A stretch of 64,000 nt of DNA from Allium sativum (Eukaryota > Streptophyta > Magnoliopsida > Asparagales > Amaryllidaceae). Location: positions 901,782,177-901,846,176 of the forward strand of contig CM060915.1 in NCBI GenBank assembly GCA_030737875.1, written 5' to 3'. Positions within the stretch are counted from its first letter, which is position 1. Every line of letters starts with the position of its first letter. Below are positions 1 through 11,279 of this stretch, in pieces. Under the pieces are notes generated by a model. That model ran no database searches. It was not told where the DNA came from and saw only the letters and a list, made by a program, of their open reading frames with translations. The translations under genes were made by a program, and so were the position numbers.

Positions 1-218
1 AAATTATTTATAGTAGATTTAGGGGGAGTATATTTAGAGTTTCTTTTTGTTGATGACAAAGGGGTAGAAATTATAAAATAAGGATTAGTTATTCTTAGTT
101 TAAGGAGGAGTATGTAGGATTCATGGTGAAAGAGGGAGTAATCGAAGGATCGGATCAAAAAGTATCAACATGTATGAATATTTTATAAATCAAGGTTGTC
201 ATTATAAAAAATGGAGAT
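1..218 (+). mobile_element. 3' end of a Sirevirus-like internal region with repeated polypurine tracts
   Basis: Several purine tracts sit in a row: TTAGGGGGAG near 18-29, a GATGACAAAGGGG block near 52-64, AAGGAGGAG near 102-112, GAGGGAG near 132-138 and AAAAAATGGAGAT directly before the LTR at 219. Repeated PPTs next to GATGACAA-type words before the 3' LTR are a described feature of Copia Sireviruses. No coding sequence is visible. The body of the element lies upstream of the window. Assignment to Sireviruses is from this signature only. Confidence 0.55.
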
Positions 219-309
219 TGTTGAAGATTGAAGTTTTGATGACAACAACCTTATTTCAATTATCATTATTAATTGATGATTATAAAATATATACTAGAAT
301 TTCTATTTA

Positions 310-351
<42 letters not shown>

Positions 352-898
352 GGTTTGTATACCGGGCTTAAATATTGAAGACTGTACAGTTTTAGAGTAC
401 CAAGAGATTCATGATTCAGAAGAGATTCAAGACTCATGAGTTATCAAGTTATCAAGATTTCAAGATTTCAAGAAAAATGTAGTAACAGAGTCTAGTTTAT
501 ATGTAAGACTCTGAATAGCGCTCCAAGTTCAAATTATGATTTTGAAATTTCAAATTCTAATTTTCGAATTTCAAATTCTAATTTTCAAATTTCAAATTTC
601 AAAATTCAAATCCTAAATTCAAAATGATTTCAAACTATTATCTTACTTATGATTTCAAATACATATATTTATAAAGTTTTATAATATATAAGTTTATAAT
701 ATATAGTAGTTTTAAATCTTATAAATTTATAATATGGTTATATATTATATTGCTATGTTTCCATATGATTTTACACTTTAGAATATTCATTTAAATTACT
801 AAGAATTGATTCAAGAATTTCCAGAATAATATGTATGTTGAAACACTTGAAAATAAGTTTTAAAAAATCAAAATATGATACACATGTCAACATACACA
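219..898 (+). repeat. Copia/Sirevirus-like LTR
   Basis: The block begins TGTTGAAG right after a PPT-like tract and ends ACACA two bases before a TGGTATCAGAAC primer-binding site, so both borders match a plus-strand LTR of about 680 bp. It contains an (AT)n microsatellite at about 317-350 and many short AATTTCAAATT repeats at 535-620. No second copy is visible in the window, so the borders rest on PPT, PBS and TG...CA ends rather than on LTR-LTR comparison. Confidence 0.6.
317..350. repeat. (AT)n microsatellite inside the LTR
   Basis: An uninterrupted run of TA dinucleotides about 34 bp long. Confidence 0.95.
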
Positions 899-900
899 AT

Positions 901-912
901 TGGTATCAGAAC
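901..912 (+). promoter_or_regulatory. Primer-binding site, initiator tRNA-Met type
   Basis: TGGTATCAGAAC follows the LTR end; the usual plant Copia PBS is TGGTATCAGAGC. It fixes the element as plus-strand and marks the LTR/internal border. Confidence 0.75.
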
Positions 913-957
913 ATTGGTTTTCAAAAAGTTCATAATCTGATTTTTGAAAATATTAAA

Positions 958-1949
958 TGGCGACCAAACTGGTAATAATAGTTCTTTTGTAGAGGATCGG
1001 TCCACTGTTAACCACCACTATGTAATGGTAGTAATTATTCATATTGGTCATGCAGAATGAAAATATATTTACAATCAGTAGGATTAGACACATGTAAAAG
1101 TACATAGACTGAATATGTTGAACCCACGACTAATTTTGCATAATGGACTAACGAACAAAAGGCTGCTGCACAAAGTCATTTAAATCCATGAATATGTTAT
1201 TCTGTTCACTAGATAGATATGAATTTAATACAGTGTTAGTTTGTAAATCTACTTATGCAATATGGAGAACATTACAATTTACTCATGAAGGAACCAATCA
1301 AGTTACATAGACAAAGATATCAATGTTAATTAATCAGTTTGGGTTATTTAAAATGAATGAGAATGAATCTATCTCCCATATATATTGCATATTCCAAGAG
1401 ATCGTGCATTCATTAAAAGAGTTGGGAAAAACTTGTTCAAAAGAAGACCAAGTTAGAAAAATACTTAATTCATTAACTCTAGAATGGGATCAGAAAACAT
1501 TGGCAATTAACAAAGCTAATAATGTTAGTGAAATGAAGATCGAGGAGTTAATTGGAAATTTGATGTCGTTTGAAGTTCGATTACAGAAAAGAAAGGAAAA
1601 TAAGCCCATAGAAAAGAAATCTATATCATTCAAAGCAACAACAAATGGTTCTGATTCAAGCGGTGAAGATGATGAAGAAATTGCTTTAGTGACAAGGAAT
1701 TTCATAAAATTTCTAAGATATAAAAGGAGAAATAAGTTTCAGAGAAATAATCAAGGAAGTTCGGGTAGGAATGATGATAAATGTTATAACTACAATAAAC
1801 CAAGTCATATAAAGAGAATGTGTCCCTATCCATATATATCAAATCAACAAACAAAAAATAGTAATTCGTCAAAGAAGAGAAAGAGAGATTACGCACCAAC
1901 TTTAGACGATTCAGATTTATTATTATGTGATGAAGAGCCAGAAACTTGA
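958..1949 (+). pseudogene. gag: Copia gag (DUF4219/UBN2-like), degenerate
   Basis: Gag forms the particle and packages RNA of Copia retrotransposons. The frame starts with ATGGCGACC about 45 bp after the PBS. The first part (958-1320) is broken by stops and shifts but still reads like the DUF4219 pattern (NGSNYSYW, then RMKIYLQSVG). The intact part from 1323 has the UBN2-type core (NENESISHIYCIFQEIVHSL, VRKILNSLTLEWDQK, IEELIGNLMSFE), then a basic stretch and a zinc knuckle with its second Cys replaced (CYNYNKPSHIKRMC, where CxxC is expected). An acidic tail (DDSDLLLCDEEPE) follows, as in Sirevirus Gag. Protease, integrase and RT do not follow, so this is a truncated or non-autonomous element. 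The family is secure; there is no intact start-to-stop protein. Confidence 0.85.
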
Positions 1950-2470
1950 AATTCAAATATGTGTTTTAGAGCGATTCAGAATTCAGAAAATATCGAAGAA
2001 ATGGATCTAAAAATCAGGTACACCATAATTAATTTTTAATTTTTTGGTTGATTTGGATGAATGGATGTTTTGTTTATTTGCCTTGTTTGAATTTGTAATT
2101 TAAAATTCTAAAATTCAAACTTGAAATTTAAAATTCAAATTTGATATTTGAAATTCAAAAATAATAATAATTATTTTTTTAATGAGTGTTAGGATTAATA
2201 TTGTTCCAGGAAATAATAAAACCTGAAATATAAAATGACAATATAATATAAAAAAGTTGAAACAACATGTCTCTTGAAAAATCTGGTGTGTTCTTTCCTT
2301 CTGCATGTTATAATTATCTATTTCTGTGTATGTGGTTGATTCTGTGTTTGTGATCATCTCTAGTGTGTGTGATTCATATAGTAAATCAATTAAGTTTAAG
2401 ATTTTCATAAATTCCTTATAAACATTATTCACCCCCTATTGCATTTGTTTTTCCTAAAGATCCGCATTCC
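1950..2470. other. Non-coding remainder downstream of Copia gag
   Basis: AT-rich sequence with AATTCAAATTT-like repeats at 2095-2160. Near 2424-2440 the word ATTCACCCCCT resembles the 3' end of Sirevirus LTRs (the minus-strand Sirevirus here has CTATTCACCCCCC near its LTR end), so a fragment of a second LTR may lie here. No PBS follows. Nothing else is recognisable. Confidence 0.4.
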
Positions 2471-4107
2471 CAAACAGAGCAAACATTTGAAATCAATATT
2501 GACAAATCTCCTAGCTTAGAATTTGGAAATCATGCTTCAAATACGCCAAGAGTTTGAAAATGATCATCGGACAAGCAAGTCAAACTTTTATTCTTCTTGG
2601 TTGAATGTTCTAAAGATAAGAAGAAAGGTATGAGCCAAAACAAAAGTTTCTTTTGGATATTAATTTCCAATTTGTTCAACAAGTGACGTCCAAACAATCT
2701 ATCTGGAACAATTGATTCTTTACAGCAGTCATGGAAAGAATAAATTCTATTTATCAACCTAAGGAAATAATAATGGTTGGGTAACATGTAAGAGAGCAGA
2801 GTGGAGCAAACGACATGGATATATAGTAATGCCCTTAAACTTGCAGGTAGTTTTTGTGTTTTCTAGATTTTTTTATAATGATTCTTCAACATTTATGGCT
2901 TGATCAAACAAATGTATTATATTTGGTTGAACATAATAATTAACCTTTCAGCATGTAAATTGCTATGACATACTATCAAAGGAGAACAAATGGAACCAAG
3001 TGCAACGAGAATTACCAGGTATTATGATATCTACCTAGAAAGATGGATGATGAATCTAGTCTTAGTAGTTTAGATGCACATGATAATATCACATTCACAA
3101 CTATTATAAGTTGTAGGCCTCGCTGAAAGTAAAAAGGGAAAAAGGACGACTAGCTACAATGGACATCATGAACAAATCGGTGTGCATCCAATGCTGAACT
3201 TGCAAGTAAGTGCTACTTGGAAGTGAAATAATTTAAGAGAATTGAAAGGTATAAGGACGGACAATGACATCATGATAAAGTGCAACAGTTGTGAGCTGAT
3301 GAGTTAGAGTTTCGAAAATGAGAATTAGCTCGACAACAAGGAACCGGTGATTTTCTTATATTGAGTCATCTTAAATAAACTCAATCCAATGCAATGGTTG
3401 CAAATGAGGAAGTAACTTGAGGATTACAATATATGTTTAATATTTATAGGGAATTAAGTCGATGCTATGTATCTTATTATTGGTTCTTATATTTGTTCTG
3501 TTTTTATTGATGTGTTATCGTTAAAATGACCGTTTTTGTTATTATCGTTCTCAATGTTATTACTAAGCATAAACATCTCAATAACTATTTAACGTGATTA
3601 ATGCTAAAAAGTTAAATAAAAAACACTTACAACACATCAACAACAACTTAGTACAATAGAAAACTAAACGATACCTAAGACATATACTATAAATTTAACT
3701 TAAACATCGATGTTATGAGTTGTTTCGCATATGTTGCAATAAACTAAAAGATACCAGAGAATCATACTACAAATTTAAGTTTAGCATTGATTTTACGACT
3801 TATTTCGTATATGTTCCTAATAGTATTCGACTAGATATTCTTGAGATCAAGATGAGCTTGTGGGTTTCACATATATTTGTTTCTCAAGTAACGCGCATAA
3901 TAAAATAGTAAATAAGAATTATTTTTAGTAGAAGATAAATTTGATATTATATTTATAACCATTGTGAAGAACTTCCAGGACAACCAGTTTTATATATTAT
4001 TTTGGTATATTTGGATTTACGATTTGTAAAATAATGAATTTGTAAGTTTGAAAGATACAAACATAAAATCAATAATCTTAAATGTTCTAATTTTATGAAC
4101 AAAAATT
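2471..4107. other. Unrecognised decayed sequence
   Basis: Short open stretches occur near 2465-2560 and 2625-2770 on the plus strand, in less AT-rich DNA with splice-like TTGCAG at about 2840, so this may be an old coding fragment of a host gene or DNA transposon. No motif identifies it. From 3340 onward the sequence is AT-rich without coherent frames. Confidence 0.3.
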
Positions 4108-4176
4108 GTGTTAGGCTGAGTGGTAGTGCATGTGCATTTCTTAAAGGTTGTGAGTTCGATTCACATCAATGGCGCA
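4108..4176 (+). repeat. tRNA-derived SINE head (putative)
   Basis: A split RNA polymerase III promoter is visible: A-box-like TAGGCTGAGTGG at 4112-4123 and B-box-like GTTCGATTC at 4154-4162, about 40 bp apart as in tRNA genes. The 3' part ends TCAATGGCGCA as in tRNA-related plant SINE heads. A cloverleaf is not complete, so this is not a functional tRNA gene. The body merges into AT-rich DNA and no clear TSD was found. Confidence 0.5.
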
Positions 4177-4273
4177 TTTTTAAAGTTTAAGAAGACCAAT
4201 AAAAAATATGCATGTTTGGAGTGTGAAGTATGTGTGTACGTGCATAAGGAAAGATTATATATGTGTATGTACG

Positions 4274-4310
<37 letters not shown>

Positions 4311-4939
4311 ATTGAAAACAAAAATGTGTGATCTTCTGAAGAGAAGAGAGCACACATATATATAATGAAAAAACAAGGGTACAAAGTCCGACTATAGAAC
4401 TTAAGAATACAATATAATACATATCATGACTCTAAGAATGTAATGGATTGTAGATAGATGAGCTCCGGATAAACCACTGCCCATCTACTTCAATATCGAA
4501 TTCCGGCAAGGCCACCACCCGATATTGAAGTATATCTACTCCAATACAATAACCCGTACTCTCTATGTAACGTGTATATATATATATATGTATATATATA
4601 CGTATGTATATTTATGTATATATGTGCATGTATGTATATATGTATATTTATATACATATTTGTGTGTATTTGGTGTATATGTTGTTTCATATTTAATGCA
4701 TTATTGTGAATTAATCGCATGTCGATTTCATAAATTATGGATTAATCATACATTAGCTAGAATGTTTTTCAAATATTAGGTATATATGTATATATACATA
4801 ACATAATTACGCATTGATTGTATGTGTTATGACAAAATACCAAATAACAACAAAATTCTGCGTTTAATGTCTCTACATATTAGGCATTTATGAAAGATTT
4901 CTATTCTACTAACTATGTATATATATATATATGTATATA
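4177..4939. repeat. AT-rich DNA with TA/TATG microsatellites
   Basis: (TA)n lies at 4273-4303, with TATG/TATA mixtures at 4573-4660 and shorter ones near 4915-4945. A short complementary pair, TACTTCAATATCG near 4486 and CGATATTGAAGTA near 4518, flanks CCGG-containing DNA and could form a stem. No gene is supported; the open frames here are simple-sequence artefacts. Confidence 0.7.
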
Positions 4940-5884
4940 TATATATTACAAGGCACATTCTGTCAATTAATTAACATGGATTAAATTACCCTAAATATGT
5001 GTATATGTTGAAGTATTTGAATTCATATACCATGGAAGATTAATTATGCATGTTAGTAATTAATTGGACACTGATCAACACATATGTTAATCATTATGGT
5101 TTAATACAGATTTATTTTCTAGAATAATTGGTGACATTGATTACAAATTTTTTGCTGACTAGACACGTCTTTATTGACATATTTTAATTTTAAGCTAACG
5201 TAGCAATTCTTGATTGATTCGAAGACATGGTCGGTTCAAATTTAAACCCTAAATCTAATGGTCTAGGATCTTTTAGCCTATCTATAAATAAACCTCTAAC
5301 CCCCTTCGTTTTTCACAACATATCTCTTTCCCGTCTAGTCTAGTCTTCATTTGGGAGACATGCCAGCATAATTTTAAACTTTAGGGGAATCGAGATTATG
5401 AATAAAAACATTTTCTCTTTTATATTTATATTTTGGAGGTGGGTTCCGTTGGGGCCAAGAGCGAAGCTTCTCTGGTGAGTTTTATAATGATTAGATTTTC
5501 GGTATTTTGAAATACATAAGCATTAAAATAGTTGTAGGGTACTGCAGTTTTATTTACAGTTCTTACAGTTTTGTTTATATCTCAGTTAGTTATAGTATTA
5601 TGTAAATATTCTTTTCTTTCTTTTAAGTTTTTATTTCCGTTAATTATTGAAATACTGCAGGACTATTTTCTCAATCTTCTTTCCTATTTCAGCATTTGAT
5701 TTGCAGTTTTAAGTTAATTTTCGGTTATGTCCAAAGTATGTCCAAATTTTCAGTATTGGCATATGTATACGACTGATTTGTGTGCCTAATCTTATGTGAC
5801 TAATAATAATCCTTAATTTTGAACGCATTGATATGGCTGGTTTAGGCGATTAATTTGTGCATTAAATTTTATGCGATTGATTAT
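4940..5884 (+). repeat. Possible left part of an old LTR, split by later insertions
   Basis: A TATA-like CTATAAATAAACC near 5281 is followed by a pyrimidine-rich leader, resembling the layout CTATAAACAACCCC in the giant-LTR family at 9806. The sequence stops at the TSD of the element starting at 5885. The matching right part would be 40035-40914 plus 56980-57753, where a recognisable LTR 3' end of the giant-LTR family occurs. The left border is not visible, and the link is inference from nesting and layout. Confidence 0.3.
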
Positions 5885-6537
5885 TATTAATAATACAAAT
5901 CATTAACACCATAATGTAGGTTTATAGTAATGTACAGGGTATAATTTAGTTCCTCCAAGCTCAACTTAATTTAGCGTTTCCTAGATATTAATGTCCCAAG
6001 TTTGAAGATTAGTTACTCTTCATTCAAAAGGTGAGTGTCACACTTACAATACTTAGGAAAAAGTTATCTTGGGATAGGGGCTTCATAGGGTCATTTCTAA
6101 TTGGATTTAAAATCCCTATTGTTGTCGATTCGGTGATTATTTCTAATTTCTGGAATTGAATTTGAATTAGTACCTGAAAGACAAGTGCAATTAGATGCGA
6201 GTTCTAGGTATGTCCTTTATTTATTATTTGATGAAGTGCATGAGAGTTTAAAAGAGAAATCCTCAATTTGATTTTTAAATTAGGGTTTAGACTCTAAGAA
6301 TTGGGTACAAGATTATGAAATGAGGAGAAGACTCAAAAATGTTATCTCGGGGGTCTTACTTATAGAGGATTTGGTCCGTTTCTATTGCAATGGTGTGGAA
6401 ACCCTTCTTTCATGCCAACTACTTGGCAAGCCCATTTCAATGATCTCTGGCTTCGATGTGGGCTTTGGTCCTTAGCCACTTGTGCTTATGAGTGTCGCTT
6501 ATACACTCTTTCTTTTGTAACTTTGGTATTGCCTTTC
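5885..6537 (-). repeat. 3' LTR (left copy) of the Tat-like element, truncated
   Basis: It aligns by eye with the first 650 bp of the right LTR. Shared landmarks are AATGTAGG..TATAGTAATG near 5914, GAAGATTAGTTACTCTTC near 6003, TTTAAAATCC near 6106 and GTGTGGAAACCCTTCTTT near 6394. The TG terminus has become TA. Homology ends near 6537; a 27-bp segment at 6539-6566 repeats 6443-6480. The U3 start and the polypurine tract are therefore deleted or replaced. Confidence 0.7.
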
Positions 6538-6589
6538 TTTCGATGTGGGCTTTGGTCCTTAGCCTCTTGCCGCTTGAATTCCCTTCAGT

Positions 6590-6667
6590 TGCCCCTTCAA
6601 TTGTAGGCAAAGTTATAAAGAAAATTGAGCTAGCTATAAAGGGGACTCGAGTTCCTGAAGACCTTGA
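6590..6667 (+). pseudogene. Upstream fragment of an antisense ORF, cut by the LINE insertion
   Basis: An open plus-strand frame reads VGKVIKKIELAIKGTRVPE-like residues up to the 9-bp TSD AGACCTTGA. On the far side of the LINE (22672) the same codons (Asp-Leu-Glu) resume in the same frame and stay open for another 50 codons. This supports both the LINE borders and a reading frame interrupted by it. It runs opposite to the host element and lies near its 3' LTR, where some Tat-lineage elements carry an antisense ORF. The product is not identified. Confidence 0.45.
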
Positions 6668-6751
6668 GAAGCATCCTTTTATTAATGATTTTCCTGATCA
6701 TTTTTATGAAAGAGAGATAAAATATTCATCTTCTCCCCAGCGGTCGAATTA

Positions 6752-9125
6752 ATGGCTGACATCCCTCTTTCTCCCCAATTCCCACTCCCCTTAGCAAGCC
6801 ATTTAATCGACCTCCCCTCAGCTAACCCACCTGAATCTGAACCTTCGCCAGCTCCCCCAGACCCTACGTCCCCTATTATCCTTCTTCCTGATCCTAAAAC
6901 TTCTAAGCCTCCTATAGCTGTTTTCACCTCGCCGCCAACTCTTGAAAAACCACTCAGCAACACGATGACCTCGGTGCAACTCAACTCACAACTGAATAAT
7001 CAACGCTCTTGGACTTCTTTAATTCAATGTCTCCCGTGCAATGCCAGGAAGTACAACCCCATTGATATGGAACCAGTTTTTGTAAACGGTGCTATGAAGC
7101 ATACCCCTGAAATCGTTGAGGCTAGCACGATAGTCTGGAAAGATAATCTAATTGTGTTTTTTCTTGACAGACCGCTTTCCTACACAACTGTATACCTTAG
7201 ACGCCGATCAATTTCGAAGCCAGAAGGTGAACTTGAAGTTAAATCTGACGGAGTTTTGTTTATGTTTCAATTTGCATGTGATGAGGACAGAGAGAAAGCC
7301 CTAACGGAAGAGCCTATCATAATGCAAAGGAAGCTCTTCATAATAAAGCCGTATGATCCATGTGTTAGTAATGTTCATGGCTATCCTAGTGTTAAAAAAG
7401 CCGTATGATCCATGTGTTAAGTTTGTACCAATTTGGGTACACTTTACTAATATTCCACTTTATCTATGGTCACACATTGGTGTTAATTGGCTATCATGTA
7501 GGCTTGGTAAACCGATTTGTATGGATGAATCTACGGAATGGCTTGAACGGCTACATTACGCTAAATGTTTGATCAAGATAAGCCCAGTCAATGTTCCTTC
7601 TGATGATTTCTTAGTTACTTTGCCGGATAGGGGGACGCAGCGCGTCAAGTGACATACTTATGGAAGCCAAATCAATGCACTATTTGTCGTATTTTTGGAC
7701 ACAAAACCAAAGAATGTGATTTAAACTTGAACAAGGAATCAACACAAGGAAATAACTTCAAGGATCAACAGAACAAGTCATATGATCAAGCAAAGACAGC
7801 AGGTTCGATTAAAGGCAAAAAGCATGCATATCCTGTAGTGCAACAGCCTGTGCACAATAGAAGCAATTATCAAAAAATTAATGAGCAAGTGAATAACAAC
7901 TCCTTATGGAACGAGGTTAAAAGGAATAAGAACAATATAACTTTCAATACTCCAAGAGTTCCTTTCAAACCTAAATCCTTTACACCCCAGAAACCCCTAC
8001 ACAAAAGGAAGGAGATTTGTTTAACATATTTTATGATGGAAAAAACTATCAATAATGAGAAAAATACATGAATATCTCAAACTATCAATGTCACTATTAT
8101 TCCTAGCGTGGGAGTGATAACCAAGAATAGTTTTTGCAAGCTCTTGGATTTGGGTGAACCTTCATCAGTGAATGACAACACGGAGATAAACAATCTCCTT
8201 CTTAAATTTGCTAAAACTAAGCTTAATGACACTCTTTTTATCCCTTAACCTCACAAGTAAAGCCAAGAAAAAACTATCAAAGCTATGAATCATAATGCTT
8301 TTGAGCCTTTGCGCCTCTCTGATCCTGCCCTCAAGTCTACAACTATGATTATTATAGGTGAACGGTTAGAGGCAAGTTCAAGGACTAGTCCTATCAACCT
8401 GGCAAGCGCATCTCCTGATGTGACTCAAGATACTATTATGGATCAAGTTAATTACTAGACCTCAACAGAAAACTGTTGAGTAACGGTAGCAAGAGATTGA
8501 TTTTAATAGTTCCTCGTAGAAAATTATTGACTCTAGAGATATGGTAATATGGAGAAGACAAAATTGTTTGAAGCATGTACAGAACCGAAAGCGCCCCTTG
8601 TTTTAAAGAGAGGAGGATGGGTTATTCACAATTAATAATGACAGTTTTACTGAAATAACTATGGCTCCTGTTTCTGCCCCTCATGTTAAAGGAAAAAAAA
8701 AAGAAATAACCCCTATTCTGAATGTCATGAAACCTTTAGCTATAGTTGTTGCAGCTGATGATCCTTCAAGTTCTATTAATGGCTTTGAACGTGATCTAGC
8801 TAAACTCTTCCTGGAAGATGCCACGATGATAGTTTGTACTTTACCAACTAACATTACAAAGATCTGTGAGATAATCAACCTTTCTGAGAACGCTAAGCTG
8901 AAATCTGAAACTATTAAAGATTCGGCTACTCGAGAAGCATACACAAAATTCCATCCCCACCTGGAAATTTAGAAGCTTCAGATTCTCCCCTTTTTGTTCA
9001 AGAAATGAAATATAAAGGCCTATAAATTGTGAAAGACTTTAGAAATAACAAATTTTGGAAGTTAGTTTCGCCATAAGCAGTGAATTCACAAGGAACAAAT
9101 GAAGCTAGCAAGGAAAAAAAAGATC
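6752..9125 (+). pseudogene. LINE ORF1 (DUF4283 and zinc knuckle), degenerate
   Basis: ORF1 of plant L1 elements is the RNA-binding partner of the RT. The start ATGGCTGAC follows a short leader. It has a Pro/Ser-rich N-terminus (about 90 residues), then a DUF4283-type region at about 7130-7640 (SDGVLFMFQFACDEDREKAL; VPIWVHFTNIPLYLWS; GKPICMD). A CCHC knuckle CTICRIFGHKTKEC follows at 7676-7716. A 52-bp-offset repeat at 7345-7367 and 7397-7419 shifts the frame, and another shift lies near 7650. The Lys-rich C-terminal part (8661-8972 open, then KEKK near 9110) continues beyond the LTR insertion as MRKSDEKQKEF. Confidence 0.85.
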
Positions 9126-9805
9126 AGTAACAACCCAATTTTTTAATAATTAATTAATGGATTAATTAATTAAAGGAGAAAAATTAAAAGTGTAGAAAGA
9201 GTTAACGTAAAGAAATGCATGCGACAAATTAAAGGTAAGAAGATTAGCGTATTAGTACGTGCGTTAAACAGGGAAAATTAATGCAATAATGCATGCGGTG
9301 AAAGTGTTAATTCAAAATGAATATATGCATATACGTACATATGTGCAATTATGTTAAAAAGATACAAATTTAAAAATGTGTGAGTACAGAATGAATAAAT
9401 ACATGCAATGTATAAAGAGTAAATTTGTACATATAATTAATAGGGTGCAAAATGTTTAAAAAGTAATACTATTAATGCATTATAAGTAGAGGGATATTTA
9501 TTGCTTTATGAAAAATAAGCAGAAAAGATTGCATTTGAATTTCAAATGTAATAAGGAGGTAAAAGAGGCATAATGGATTAAAGAAAGGTAAAGTAAGAAA
9601 GAAATTGAATGTTTAAAAAGGGTAAACATAAATGCTCCATACCTTTTGAACGTTTGAAAAAGTTAACATTGCATTAGAAAATATAATGTTTCATTTAACG
9701 TTTTGAACCTAGACCATTTTATATAATATGGTGCTGACTCAGCACCGGGTGTACGATACGGATTAAAAACCTAATATCTAAAGGCTAGAATTAATCAAAA
9801 CTTCT

Positions 9806-9813
9806 CTATAAAC
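9806..9813 (+). promoter_or_regulatory. TATA-like box of the 5' giant LTR
   Basis: CTATAAAC is followed by a C-rich leader (AACCCCAACC). The same word occurs at 15358-15365 in the 3' LTR. A position about 0.7 kb into the LTR is reasonable for a U3/R border. Confidence 0.5.
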
Positions 9814-10319
9814 AACCCCAACCGTCAACCCTAGACCTAATAATCTTGCTCAAAGTAGCCGTCATGCTGTCCATGCCCAACCTAGCGTAGCCTCCAGTCT
9901 TCTCTAAAACTAGAACATCTTCTCTAAACTAGATAACCAAATCAAAATTAGAGAATCATTCGTCTACATCAAAAGGATAGCTTTTCAATTTCAGAAATCA
10001 GATCCCAGAATACAAGATTTGTTCTTTTGTTTGTAAGTTCAGTTATTGCTTAGATTTAAACACATTTCTTGATAGAAATCATGACTTGTTATAAGTTGAA
10101 TCTAAAACGGTGCTTAAGTGTAAGATAATCAAACCTAATTCATGTTCATCTTTAATTACCTATGCCTATGAGATTATTGTGACCGATTAAATGGAACCTA
10201 TCATGTTGTCAGTTAAATTTGTGGTTTTTTTATATTTTAACATGCGACTGGTTTAGATATATATATATCCATATATTTAAATTGATCGTGATTGTGGTAT
10301 GAAACACAAATATGCGGTG

Positions 10320-10860
10320 CATGAAATGTTAAGAGTTGATTTAATATAAAAATATACTTTTTATGTTAACATGAAATGTTAAGAGTTGATTTAACATAAA
10401 AGTAAACTTTTTATGTTAAGATGAAATGTTAAGAGTTGATTTAACATAAAAATGTATTTTTTATGTTAACATGAAATGTTAAGAGTTAATTTAACATAAA
10501 AATATGCTTTTTATTTTAACATGAAATGTTAAGAGTTTATTAAACATAAAAATATACTTTTATGTTAACATGAGTTGTTAGAGTTGATTAAACATAAAAA
10601 TATACTTTTTATGTTAACATGAAATGTTAAGAGTTTATTAAACATAAAAATATACTTTTTATGTTAACATGAATTGTTAGAGTTGATTAAACATAAAAAT
10701 ATACTTTTTATGTTAACATGAAATGTTAAGAGTTGATTAAACATAAAAATATACTTTTTATGTTAACATGAATTGTTAGAGTTGATTTAACATAAAATAT
10801 ACTTTTCATGTTAACATGAAATGTTAGAATTGATTAAACATAAAAATATTAAATTACATG
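10320..10860. repeat. Tandem array of hairpin-forming units in the 5' giant LTR
   Basis: About ten units of roughly 50 bp, each with AACATAAAAA, a 5-nt spacer and TTTTTATGTT (inverted arms), joined by AACATGAAATGTTAAGAG or a shorter variant. Two unit types (GAAATGTTAAGAG and GAATTGTTAGAG) alternate in the later part, suggesting a higher-order period near 100 bp. The array recurs at 15890-16425 in the 3' LTR. Confidence 0.9.
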
Positions 10861-11040
10861 CTATTGCATAGATTGGCTCATAATCATTTAAATGGTTAGT
10901 AGCATGAAAAAGGTATAATTTGCAAACCATTAGTTATGAACATAATTTAAATAGTAAATGTGACATGACAACACTTGTGGATAATTTACACATAAACTTG
11001 ACATAAATGACAAATATGTAAATTAAAGAAAAGATTAACA

Positions 11041-11260
11041 TGCCTAACCCGAGGTTAGATTGAGTTGTGGAGTAAAATTGCCCGGAACTGCCCGGCACAT
11101 CCAGTTACCCCAACAACACCGATCTAATTAGAGAGGTTAGTGCAACATGCCCAAGAAAAACCCGAGGTTAGATTGAGTTGTGGTGTAAAACTGCCCAGAA
11201 CCGCCCGGCACATTCAGTAAACACAACAACACATATCTAATGTGAGAGGTTGGTGCATTA
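11041..11260. repeat. Two-copy tandem repeat in the 5' giant LTR
   Basis: A block of about 110 bp containing CGAGGTTAGATTGAGTTGTGG, CTGCCC and CGGCACAT occurs twice in a row. The corresponding pair in the 3' LTR lies at about 16612-16825. Confidence 0.8.
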
Positions 11261-11279
11261 ATAAATCAATTAATGCCAA

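Noticed and set aside
4490..4779. Open frames over TATATG repeats on both strands
   Set aside because: Simple-sequence DNA without stops; no coding features.
10320..10860. CRISPR-like regularly spaced repeats
   Set aside because: The spacers are themselves repetitive, the host is a plant, and the array sits inside LTRs; it is a tandem repeat.
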